The notes beneath the pieces are model-generated. The model saw nothing but the letters and a program-made list of their open reading frames with translations. It was not told where the DNA came from and did no database searches. This document shows, piece by piece, positions 29,818 through 40,144 of a stretch of 64,000 nt of DNA (its first letter is position 1; each line of letters opens with the position of its first letter). This DNA comes from Selaginella moellendorffii (Eukaryota; Streptophyta; Lycopodiopsida; Selaginellales; Selaginellaceae): assembly GCF_000143415.4 (NCBI RefSeq), contig NW_003314264.1, forward strand, positions 1,958,074-2,022,073, given 5' to 3'. Both the position numbers and the translations under genes were made by a program.

Positions 29818-31428
29818 ATGATTTTCTTGACGCTTCCCAGGGACAAGAGCAATCCATTGGAGCCAGTGGAGAATGCGGCGGCCGGCGACGACGATAGCAT
29901 CGTGATCGATCTCGAGGGGGCTCTGCTCAAATCCCCGAGCTGGTTTCAATACTTCATGCTCGTCGCGATCGAGGCCGGGAGCCCCCTACGAGCGCTCCTC
30001 CTCTTTTTCATTCTTCCCTTCGCGTGGATCACTGGCTGCCTCGTCCATCCCGCGCTGGAGCTCCAGATTCTCTGCTTCGTGGCGGTGGCCGGATTGAGGG
30101 CCTCGGCGGTGGAATCCGTGGGGCGGGCAGTTCTCGCTAAGTTTTTCCTCGAGGATTTAAACCCCGAGACCTTCCGGGTGTTCAAGGCTTGCGGGAAGAG
30201 AATGGTGGTGACGAGCTTGCCAGCGCTGATGGTGGAGCCTCTGGCGAGCCACTACCTTGACGCGAGCGCGATTGGATCCAAGCTGGGCATCACAAGCAAG
30301 GGTTACTGCACTGGATTGATCAATATGGTCGTTTGCAGCGAGAACAAAGCTCAGCTAGCTCAAAAACACTTCGGTGGCGATCGCGCTCCAATCAGCATTG
30401 GGATTGGAAGCGGTAGCGGCACCGATTTCCTGGGCGTTTGCAAGGTATGGATAGCCACACGATCGATCCATTGAATTCTCTGATCTTTCTTCTCCCTCTC
30501 ATAGAAATGCCTGGATGCTCGATCCAATCCCTCGCCCCCCTGCGCGACGGTGCCCAAGAAGGACTACATCAAGCCGCTCGTCTTCCACGACGGCCGCCTC
30601 ATCAAATCGCCCACGCCGCTCCACTGCCTGGCCATCGGGCTCTGGATCCCTCTCGCGCTCCCGCTCGCCATCATACGCGTCGTCGTCGGCCTCGCCCTAC
30701 CCAGCCGCCTCGCCCTCCCCGCCGAGGCCCTCCTCGGCATCTCCATCCGCGTCGCCGGCTGCATACCGCCGGGCGCCGCCGGGTCAACGGACGAGACCGA
30801 GCCAACGCGCCGCACGGCACACCGCGGCGTGCTCTTCGTCTGCACGCACCGGTCGCTGCTGGACCCGGTCTTCATCTCCTACGCCCGAATGCGCCACGTC
30901 AAGACGGTCACGTACTCGGTCAGCCCCGTGTCGGAGGTGCTGTCCCCGATACGCACCGCCCGGCTCACCCGGTGCCGCGAGCACGACGCGCGGACCATGG
31001 CGCGGCTGCTGGACACGGGCGACCTGGCGGTGTGCCCCGAGGGCACCACTTGCCGCGAGCCATTCCTGCTGCGATTCAGCGCCCTGTTCGCGGAGCTCAC
31101 GGACCGGATCGTCCCGGTCGGGGTCACGAGCAGCCTGACGATGTTCCATGCCACTACTGCGCGCGGCTGGAAGGCGCTAGATCCACTCTTCTTCTTCATG
31201 AATCCCAGGCCGGGATACGAGGTCCGGTTCCTGGCGCCACTGGCAGCGGAGGAGACGTGTGTGGGCGGTGGCAGGCCCAGCCACGAGGTGGCCAACCGCG
31301 TCCAGAGGATGCTGGCCGAGTCGCTGGGCTACCAGTGCACGAATCTCACGAGGAGGGACAAGTACCGGATGTTGGTAGGGAACGATGGCATCGTCGGAGG
31401 AGGAGGACCTTGTCCGTTTAGGAAGTGA
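29818..31428 (+). CDS. GPAT: Land-plant glycerol-3-phosphate acyltransferase (GPAT), degenerate phosphatase domain
   Basis: Two exons, 29818-30444 and 30505-31428, closing in frame at 516 residues. The start at 29818 places the first HAD motif about 30 residues from the N-terminus, as in plant GPATs; an in-frame ATG at 29713 is possible. The family makes 2-monoacylglycerol or lysophosphatidic acid for cutin and suberin, using an N-terminal HAD-like phosphatase and a C-terminal acyltransferase. Acyltransferase blocks are intact: [38 protein letters not shown]. The phosphatase is not: motif I reads VIDLEGALL (second Asp is Glu) and motif III reads [12 protein letters not shown], where the paralogue at 40145 has [12 protein letters not shown]. 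Such a protein would probably keep the phosphate. Membrane segments fall near residues 60-110 and 235-260. Its second exon extends beyond the duplicated block. Confidence 0.9.
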
Positions 31429-33640
31429 TGTCCATGATCTTCCATACAATACACTTCTTTCATTGTTTCTAAAATGGTCAATGTGGGAGTCAACAGTTGG
31501 TCAAAAGCTCAAAGCGTCAAGCATATTCTACGTACTAAAGTCAACCTTTACTGAGAACCAAAGACATAAACAGGCTTTGAAGGGGGCAGAGGAGCGAGCG
31601 GCGCAAGTTGGCGGCCATGAATGATCCTCTGCCTCCCCGGCCCGCAGATGGATCATCCGTTTGCGATCATTCTCAGCAAGCCCCTCGCGGCTGACATCGT
31701 CAGGAAACACCGCGTCGCTCATGGCGTCTTGCAGCATGCTCTAGCGCCGGTGCTGCTACCACTGATGGTGACCATGAACCAGTAAGTGTGGATCCATCCT
31801 CTAGTGGGTGTTGATCTTTTCGGGATGAGTGACCGTCTGCTTCAATGCTACAGATCGCTGACCAAAGTTTCTCCAGCTTGAAGTAGGAGCAGGCTTGGTG
31901 TCGGACATCGAGGAGGACAGGCAGCTTCTATGGATTCAGCTGGTTTCTGGGTCAAGGTGCTCGATACTCATGTGTAAAAGAAGATTGCAGATGCATGGGT
32001 GGCTGTCCTCGTGGTTGACTGCCAATGTGATTGGCACAGTCACTCAGATCTTACTAACTTGGTGCAGCCTGGCCGGGAATGGGATATGGCAAGCCATGAA
32101 GACTGCTATTAGGGAAGGATTGATCAACGTTGAGAAAGGTTGGATCTACGTGATGCAGCTGCTGGCATCATGCATGGGATCTCCAATAACTCCTTAGAAG
32201 GTCGGCTTCAAACTTCTCTCGTTTAGATTATATTCTTGTTTGCAAAAAAGAGTGTATAGTTCAAGTGGTTTGCAAAGTTTAAGATGCAGTAGAGATGATG
32301 TGGCATGTAATTATGTAGTAATTATGGTAATTATGTATGTATATATACCCATCCATATACAGTTGACATATAGAATTCTTCTTCTTTATTCCACTACTAT
32401 ATACATAAAAACTACTACCACGTACATACCACGTCATCTATACCTTTAACACTTTCATTCACTATTAGGCTGTTGATCCAAGCCTAAATCTAAACCTGAA
32501 TCATACTAGCTAGATGAGAACAATATATATAAAAAACTCATCAATCAACTACCTAAAACTTGGTTCTTGGTTTTGGCCTTGCTTGCATATCACTAGCATG
32601 TGGTCTCTGCTGTGAATTGCCAGATTCCCACTTTTATTACTATCAGGCATTTGAATCTCCATAAGCATTTTTCTTAATTACTGGAAATTTCTGCAAAAAA
32701 AATTTATGCATTGTTTTTGAATTTTGACCCAATTTTTTATGTGGATTGTTAAAATCTCTTAATCTTTCATTAACTTTATGCTCTTTTTACTGCTACTTGT
32801 TGCTCAACACCTCTGCACAGTTTAGTGCTTTGATGCAATCCTCCTCTTTGTTATTGGCCTTATGGGTAACAAGCACCATGCTTAGGATCAAGGAGCCAAT
32901 TGCTTTAATACCATGAAAGCAGTGGAGATAAGGAAGAAGAACTTTCCTATATATCAATTGTATATGGATGGGTACATATACATAGAATCTACTGTCACAT
33001 AGGCATAATTACATGCCATATCATCTTTACCTTTAACAAAACTGTCAACAAATTTGCCTTTTCCAGAGATCCCACTATTTTGTATACTTTTGCAGAAACA
33101 TTACCTGCAAGGATCTAGGAGTGATTGTGTCACTACACAAGATGTTCTACAAAGGGCTGTTGAAGAACGTTCCAGCAAGAGAGTAGAGATATGGATGATA
33201 GAGGACTCAACAGCTGCTATTGCTCCTGGGGGTTATGGACAGTGGAATGGGCATTGCCATTGGGTAGACCAAGATTTCCAAAAGCATTTAGTGTGAAAGA
33301 GGCAAGAGAAGAGTAGGTTATGGAGGAGTGTGTGTCTTGGCCATCAATTATTGCCACAATAACAATGTCTTGATTGTGACTGACGACCCAAAAGAACTCC
33401 TTGGCGACAAAGAAGAAGAACAAGATGGGAAGAAGGAGAAGAGATTTTTCCCAAAGGAATCTAATCCTTGTGGTGGTGGTGGTGGTGATTCTTTCAAATG
33501 CAAGAGTTTCAACAGCTCAACCAAGGTATGCTTGCGATGTTTCCAGCATCAACAAGCTAGATTGGAAGTGGTAAACAAAGTTCCAAACAGTGGCACACTT
33601 GAGGATCTCATCGAATTGTCAATTTCGACCAGCTGAAACT
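31429..33640. other. Intergenic region, no gene recognised
   Basis: It contains a short frame at 31895-32197 (100 residues, one weak hydrophobic segment), an AT-rich stretch with ATATAT runs near 32330-32420, and frames around 33054-33640 without recognised domains, one with a GGT repeat coding a short Gly run near 33470. Some of it may belong to the decayed kinase just downstream. Confidence 0.35.
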
Positions 33641-33659
33641 GGGGAAACTCATTGCAGAA

Positions 33660-33960
33660 GGGAGCTATGTATGAACATGTGTACTCAGCTAAGTGACTTC
33701 AATGTAAGTTTGCAGTGAAGATTTTGCTTTCACAGGAGATGAAAGCTCTGGCAAGTCTCAAGCATTCCAAAGTAAATCAAATGGTAGGATTTAGCAAGAC
33801 TCCAAAGTGCATAGCCATCTTGGGAAGCTTTCATGCATCTAAAGGATCAGATCTACTCCAGGAATGAAATTCTTGCATGCTTGTTTTATCGGGATCTCAA
33901 GCCCAAAAACATTCTGGTAGAGCTCAATCATGATCGTTGACATGGAGATCTAGCCGGTGT
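33660..33960 (+). pseudogene. Protein kinase fragment (decayed)
   Basis: Broken frames read MKALASLKHSKVNQMVGFSK and, after stops, YRDLKPKNILVELNHDR. The second is the kinase catalytic loop (normally HRDLKPxNILV) with His changed to Tyr. Stops separate the pieces and there is no DFG segment nearby, so it is a relic. It might be the end of a longer decayed gene starting near 33050. Confidence 0.5.
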
Positions 33961-34382
33961 TAGAACCTAAAGAAAAATTACCACTCTAACGTAGAGTAAA
34001 TCACCATCTACACCACTCACTAGTCCTTGGAACTAATCTGCCATAAAATAAGCTTACTAAATTTAACTTAGCCATACTTTAAGCTACTTGGATGAAGAGG
34101 ACTCAATCACAGCGTTTACATCACGCCTGTCTCAAGGTTTTCAACTCCAAGTGAATCTTGGGATTGTTAGTTTTGAACAAGCACTTGTTACTTCATTTCT
34201 ACTTCTATGTTTAATAATACTTAAAGATTTAAAAGTTCACGCTTTGTTAATAACAACATACTATGACTTTCACTTTTTCGTTTATTAAAAGGTTGTTGTT
34301 TGTTTTAATCATTATGATTAAAGTCAGTTAAGAATATTCGTGCCATTCAGCTGACAATAACCGACACCTACAAAGAAAGAGT

Positions 34383-35180
34383 GTGGCGATGGTTGCGACC
34401 ACCACCACCAACAACAATGAATGGCACACCACAGTTGCAGTGTACCCCCGCTGCATTCGTGTCGCTTTGATGAGCACCCATGACGCACAAGAATTCAAAA
34501 ACAAGCTCTACCAAGAACTTTGTGAAGCTGACCAAGTTTGCAAGAAAAACGGAGAAGTGTGGCTGGGAGATGTCCACCTTGGCTCACTCCCGATCCTTGG
34601 TCCTAATGGACATCGTCTCATCCTCATCCGAAGAACTAGCACTTTGGTCGTTTGCCACAGCTTGGAAACTGGCAAGAGAGAGCCTCAAATTGATCCAGCA
34701 GACATCACCAACATGCTAGTTGACATGTTCTTCTCAAACTTTCAGGCCACTGTTTGGTACTGGGCTGTAGAGATCCTATGCAAGTTGAGTGGTTTTTCCA
34801 AGGGAAAGATTCAAGTGAATTGGAAACAAGCTCTCTTTGGACAGGGACTTGAGGGAGAGGAATGGGAAAGTCACCACACTGTTTATGTGTGGAATTTGTT
34901 GAGGAGGACAATCTTAACAGAGATATGGTGGCTCTACAATCACTCTTTGGTGGAAGATACCAGCAAAGTGAGTGCGAGGTACCTTGTCCAGCAAATATGG
35001 CTAAGCTTGAGGCTTTATATACTACTCGAATGGAGCCAAGTCGTCAAGGAAAAGGATGAAACGCTGGCTAGAACTTTTGAAAAGAGGTGGCTTACCAATG
35101 GGTTTGCTGGGATGAGGACGAGAAACTGGGTACTGTGGATGTGGGAGGAGCCACTCTTGATTTCCAGGCTCAGCTTTTGA
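34383..35180 (+). other. Open frame of 265 residues, possibly a retroelement remnant
   Basis: An open frame starting MAMVATTTTNNNEW. The second half (HTVYVWNLLRRTILTEIWWL, then ARTFEKRWL) loosely recalls the region after the reverse transcriptase of plant LINEs (zf-RVT-like), but no reverse transcriptase or endonuclease core is present. It lies among relics (kinase fragment, GH3 pseudogene). I would not treat it as a functional gene without expression support. Confidence 0.3.
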
Positions 35181-35199
35181 GCATGGAGATCTCAGCTTA

Positions 35200-36420
35200 T
35201 TCAATGAATCAATCAATCAAGCTAAGAAACTTCTTTGAGTCAGCTTCAAAGTATGCAAAGAAACTAGTTCCTTTTCTTCAGTCTTGGAGACATTAAGAAC
35301 GTGAAAAGCATTGCCAACAAGTAGCTTGTGTCGACCAGAGTGTAGAAATCTTTCCATTTCTCCGGACGCTTGGATCGATGCCAAAAATGAGCCTTTGAGG
35401 CGTGTCTGATTCCAAATAGACCTTGTGGAATGCAATGAGTTACTTGAGAGGAGCGCCCTCCACTGGTGGAGGAGCCGAGAAGATCAGCACCAAGTGGCTT
35501 TTAGACCTAGGCCCGAGATTGTTTACTTCCAGAACAAGATGCTGTTTGCAAGTTTCCACTGGTAAATGAAAACAACCAGATTCAGCTTAGCTCCTCTTTA
35601 TTGCTAGACAGTCTTAGGAGTTTCCTCTATTGCTACTGAAAGAGCCTAGAAAATGAGTAAGTTAAGTAGGACAATCCATTGCCAAAGTTGTAGAATGGTG
35701 TGGTGTAGAATCGATAGCTTCTCCCTAGATATCCTGACAGAGTTTTGGATTCAATCCATGTAAATTCTAAATTTGCAAAGAAGGAAAGAAAGAGAAGGAA
35801 TACCTAGATTGCAAGCTCCAAAAAAGACATGAGAACCTCTAGACTGACCAGGATACATGATCCAAATAACACTATTGTCCTTGAAACCCAAGATATCAAT
35901 AGGTCCATAGATAGGACAAGTGATGGCATTTGCAACACTAGAGACAAATTGAAATTACATTCCAGAAGAAACAAACTTGCTCTATTGAAGGTCTCCCTCT
36001 CCTAGGACTGGTCTAGGCTGACCATCAAAACCACAGCATCCGCCTTGGTTGCCACCTCAACCATGGACATTACCAGGTCACCTCAACTGCATGTTACGTA
36101 TTGCATGAATTTTCATGGATAAGTTCGTTGGTCTAGCTAGACAAAGATTTCTAGAACTTGACACCCTCTCCAATTGAGTAGAAGAGTGTGGGGTTGAATG
36201 ACACAACCCTTTGTAACAGCCAGAGCAAGACCACCAAACTGGACTACGGGGAGCTTCTTGACACCATTGATAACTAAGAACTCCTGGTTGCCCAGACTCT
36301 TGGCCCAATCTGCAAAACCCCATTCATAACTTGATTCCATAGCAACAACTTCCTCCACCATCTTAGACATTAACCATGCTGCTGGTGTTGTCCTTCTATC
36401 AACTCGCACTCGAAACCTGC
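35200..36420 (-). pseudogene. Glycoside hydrolase family 3 beta-xylosidase-like pseudogene
   Basis: Minus-strand pieces, in order but in different frames, match the C-terminal half of plant BXL-type GH3 enzymes. The first is VEVATKADAVVLMVSLDQS followed by a stop (about 36065-36010). The next is GPIDILGFKDNSVIWIMYPG then QSRGSHVFFGACNLG (about 35930-35820). GYLGRSYRFYTTPFYNFGNG then LSYLTYS follows near 35740-35650, and FSAPPPVEGAPLK near 35480-35440. Stops and frame changes are frequent. The family releases xylose from xylan or arabinoxylan in the cell wall; this copy cannot. The upstream portion to 36420 is open (90 residues) but less recognisable. Confidence 0.68.
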
Positions 36421-36701
36421 AGCCGGGGAATGACCATCATGTCCACTTTCTCATCCAGAGTGAGCCTCAAAACCAAGTCTTGGACGCGAACATCAATGCT
36501 GAGCTTGGTATCCAAGGCTGGCATAGAAAACGACCAGGATTATGCAGAGTCATCTCAGCAACAAGCGTTCCAAAGTGGACTAGATGATACTCCTAGCAGA
36601 CCTTTGTAAATACACAATGAAGTCAAGATTTTGTTGTGCAATCTTTTGATTGATCAAATCGTGGCGCTGTAAAATATAGAAAACAGCCTCCAGACTGTGA
36701 T

Positions 36702-37715
36702 CTATCTTGCTCGGCGGCGCTTCATTTGCGAGCAGTCCGGGCAGTACCACTTGCCTTTAGGCCGCTCGCGAACTCCTGCGCACTCAAAGTGAAACCACTC
36801 GATTTTACACTGCGTGGAAAGAAGACAATGAAAACTTAGTCGATGAACAAGTGCTTGGTCGATTGAAACTTACGTCCGGGTTGTCGCAAGCGATCATCTC
36901 TCCGTATGAGACTTGGTTACAGAGGCAATACGTTGGCTCGTTTGGATCGACAGGTATGTCGAGATCTGTGCTGGGATTTTGTCGATCGTCCTCCCTGCAC
37001 GAACTAGTGAGCCGAAAAATAGCTTGGAAGGAACACTTCTTTACCCTGTAGCTCCAACATCCGCTTGTTGTTCGTCTCCTCCTTGCAAATCCTTTGCTGG
37101 TGTTTTTACAATCCCCAAATTATGTCACAAAACGAGACCACGTAACGCGTGGAGTTTGTACCTTGCTCACAGTCTTCCTTGTACTTTTTGAGATACTTGT
37201 CAAGCCGCTGGATGTAATTGTCGACCTTGACACACAGCAGCTTTCTAAATGCGAGAAAGAAAGAAAGAAAGCTATAAGCCGATAGAGAGCGTACCATGTC
37301 ATACGTTGAAAGAGCGAGTGCTACTTTCTCGTTTGCGACATCCACACAGGTCTTGTGCACCGAGGCAATGCTGCTTGCGTATTTGTTCGCCACAGCTTCC
37401 GCGGCGGCTCCTCCAGCTTTTAAAACTTGCTTGACATCTTCCAGGCCGTGAGCACAGCATCCATGCATTTGTCTTTGAAGCTCTACGAGAAAATCACGTA
37501 AGGAAGAGAAGACTCTAACAAGTGAAAAGAATTACCATTTTGTTGCTCATCGAGCTGCCGAATAAGCGAATAGTTTTGTTGGAGCTCCGCTGGTAGCGAT
37601 GCTGTGCCTAAAGAACGCAGCGATGATACGTAAGCGCGAGAAAAAGGAAAGAGAATGAGAAAAAACTTTGATGCTTACTTCCTATAAAATCTTCGAGGAA
37701 GGAAATGCCGGTCAT
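36702..37715 (-). CDS. ING1: ING1-like protein, PHD-finger reader of H3K4 methylation
   Basis: Seven exons, minus strand: 37715-37679, 37607-37536, 37482-37295, 37225-37162, 37096-37045, 36994-36874, 36809-36702. They join to 213 residues, slightly shorter than Arabidopsis ING1. The N-terminal ING helical domain contains [20 protein letters not shown] and later [16 protein letters not shown]. The C-terminal PHD finger has all zinc ligands in order: [20 protein letters not shown] then [12 protein letters not shown], and [11 protein letters not shown] proteins link H3K4me2/3 to histone acetyltransferase or deacetylase complexes in the nucleus. Exon 5 was placed by its frame with exons 4 and 6; another acceptor is possible. 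It is divergent from the next gene, start codons 200 bp apart. Confidence 0.9.
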
Positions 37716-37888
37716 GACCTCTACAGTGATCCTCAAGGCTACAAAAGAAAAAATCCGCCTCAAACCACATCTAGCAAGCTCGGACCAACGCACCGCCACC
37801 AGATCAACGCTTACAAGCTCGAATTTCTTGCCTGATCGACCGATCGAGCCCCAGGATCTATGCCTTGTATTGCCCACAGTGAACTTTG

Positions 37889-37915
37889 CCCTAACCCTAA
37901 CCCCTGGGGGTTAGG
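37889..37915 (+). promoter_or_regulatory. Telomere-like repeat with 8-bp hairpin just before a start codon
   Basis: CCCTAACCCTAACCCC is followed by TGGGGGTTAGG, so CTAACCCC (37897-37904) and GGGGTTAG (37907-37914) form a perfect 8-bp inverted repeat with a 2-base loop. The ATG of the organellar-type gene starts at 37916. It lies in a 200-bp divergent promoter shared with ING1. Confidence 0.55.
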
Positions 37916-39566
37916 ATGGGTTTTAAGCTCCTTTCCCTCCCATCTCGCTCGCGATGGCGATGGCGGCGATGCTACTCCACCAAGTTTGTCCCGCTCCTCC
38001 GGCACCAGGCCGAGAAGATCATCGACAGCGAGCCGCCGGTGAGTCGATTCCAGGATCCCGCGCTCCTGGGAGAGGCCGCTCGGCTCGCGAGTCTCGATCC
38101 ATCGGAGATGAAGCTCGTGAGGCCGCTCAAGCTCGTCTACATTCCTTCCGAGGAGGTGCCAGTGCTCTACAATGCGGGGCCTAGGGACGCCGTCGGCCGC
38201 GTGTGGTGTGATAGCATGCTGGAAATTCTCAAGAGCCTGGGAAGCGAGAAGAAAGACGTGCTATGGCAGGTATTTTGATCGTTCTTTTGCTCGCGGTTCT
38301 AGATTTCTTGTGAGTTCTTGTGCTTGGTTGGATCTTTGCTGTGCATTTTCTTCGATCATCGTCCTTTTTTTGTCATAGATGGATCATCCACATTAATTTA
38401 TCCATTAGATGCTTCAGTTTTTCCTATGCTTCTCTATCCATGCTCTTCATCTTGTCCTCCCTTTCACTGTGGCAGCGTCAGTGTGGACAAAGGCATGCAT
38501 CATCGCCGCCCAGGAGACTAGATTCCTCTCTGGCATTTCATCCATTAGTTTATGTTCTTGGTGATTCACTCTTGTCCTCCATTAGTTTACGTTCTTGGTG
38601 ATTCCCAAGATATTTTGTTTCTCTTACGCTCAGGAAACTCATAAGTTTTTTTCTTGCCAGGAATGCGATGATTCCATGCTGAGCGCGCTGGAGCTCATTG
38701 GCTCGATATCACACATCGAGCCTGGCACCAGAGTGGTGAGTAATGAAGACAGGTCGCGGCAGTTCGTGATAGTGGACCTCAAACAGAAGGAGGAAATGTG
38801 TCGCAAGCTCGAACTGCTTCCTACGGACAGGCTCGTCACGGGTCTCGCGCTGTGTACCGTGCCTCGCAGGGCTCTCGAGCTGGGTGCGTTTGAGCCAGTC
38901 AAGACGAGCGGCGATCAGGTGGAGCTCAAGATCAACGAGACGAAGCTTATCCTCCAGAGCGTAGAGAGGCACGTCCGGCTGAGGGAGCTCGGTCTCCAGG
39001 ACTGGCTGAATCTCAAAGCTTGCGCTGGAACACTGGTGGTGAGGCACTGCGCGGTCGTAGACTTGAGCTGGCTGGGTGCCACCAGCAACGTTGGCTTGTT
39101 CTGGCCGGTTCGCGACTCAAAGTTCCTCAGCCTGGTACAGAGACTCCTACGCGATATCAGTATCCGGACTCGTGGTTTCTGCGCACAGTGGGGTCCTTTC
39201 CAAGCGTCCAACATCCGTGAAGTGAGAATCGTCCCCCTGGAAGACATCACAGAGCTAGAGCGCGTAAAGTTTGTGGAGCCGAGGTGGCTGTCAAGCAGGG
39301 AGATTGTTCCGCGTCGCTCCAGCTTGCCAGCCGCGGCCGGCAAGAGAACTCTAAGGATTCGGGAGCCCATAGTTGGTCCAGGATACCGGCCCCGACCGAG
39401 ATACTGGTATCGTCTACTCCAGGTGAAGCCACAGGACATGAAAGACTCGGATGGCGGACACCATGGGTTCCGTGAGGTGCCGATACATATGGCGAACAGG
39501 AAGAAGCTCAACAGGACGCAGCGGATAAAGTTCGGGTTGATCAAGCCAAGAAAGAAGGGACAGTAA
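37916..39566 (+). CDS. Predicted organellar (mitochondrial) protein, function unknown
   Basis: Two exons, 37916-38269 and 38661-39566, closing in frame at 419 residues; the intron (391 nt) is long for this window. The first 30 residues are rich in Arg, Ser, Leu and Trp and lack acidic residues (MGFKLLSLPSRSRWRWRRCY), typical of a mitochondrial presequence. I do not recognise the mature part. It is mixed alpha/beta, with VRPLKLVYIPSEEVPVLYNA, a central region with LVVRHCAVVDLSWLGATSNV, and a basic C-terminus ending NRTQRIKFGLIKPRKKGQ. The very basic ends suggest RNA or ribosome association, but that is inference. The ATG follows a telomere-like hairpin. Confidence 0.75.
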
Positions 39567-40144
39567 AAAGCATGGTTTTGGGAGAGCTCAGCCGGCACGA
39601 AGTTTGGTCTGGTGGTAATTAACTGCGGTCTACTTTGGAGAATGCTCATCAGGTGACGTACCAACGAATTAAATGGCTCCACCATACAACGCCGTTTGCG
39701 GTGAAAAGGGAGCCGGTGTGTGAGCCGAGACGGTGAAGAGAGGAGAGGAGCGAAGCCACTTCTACTGTCACTCCACTGCTCCGAGTTCCTGCTCCGCCTG
39801 TACAACACCGGGTTTGGTTCTCTTCCCTCCACTCACTCCTTATGCGTTAGATTTCTTACTCTTTTGTCTCTTTCTATCGCTCTCTCGATCTCACTTGCTT
39901 TCTCGGTCACTTGTGTTCTTAGAGTGTGCGGCATTTGGCTGTTTCGCGGAATGGGTCCGAGCACTTAGCTTCTGGAATGTGAGGGACCGGTCGTGAAATC
40001 GGGAGAGCAACTTGGGCGTTACAAGTCGATCGAGGAGCTTTCGCTTTTCCAATCTACATTCTGGTATTTCACTGCTTTCACTCTTTATGTGAATTCCTTT
40101 ACTGTTTGCGGCCTTGCTCGTGCTTGCTTGCAGGTAGAAAAGCT
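39567..40144 (+). other. Intergenic region and spliced 5' leader of GPAT
   Basis: No coding gene. A pyrimidine-rich stretch around 40060-40130 ends in GCTTGCTTGCAG, a good 3' splice site, seven bases before codon-like sequence leading to the GPAT ATG at 40145. An intron in the 5' UTR is likely. CT-rich tracts occur near 39860-39910. Confidence 0.4.

Larger units (their letters stand above)
25648..30577 (+). repeat. Segmental duplication, right copy (about 5 kb)
   Basis: This is the partner of 19357-24457, in the same orientation and order. In this copy the membrane-protein gene (27106-28647) and the GPAT first exon are intact, and GPAT continues past the block end into a complete second exon. 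The F-box relic is decayed in both copies, so it was probably already broken before duplication. Confidence 0.85.

Noticed and set aside
30438-31421. Long plus-strand frame of 327 codons overlapping the GPAT second exon
   Set aside because: It is a Pro/Arg-rich shadow of the GPAT coding sequence in another frame; the GPAT frame carries all the motifs.
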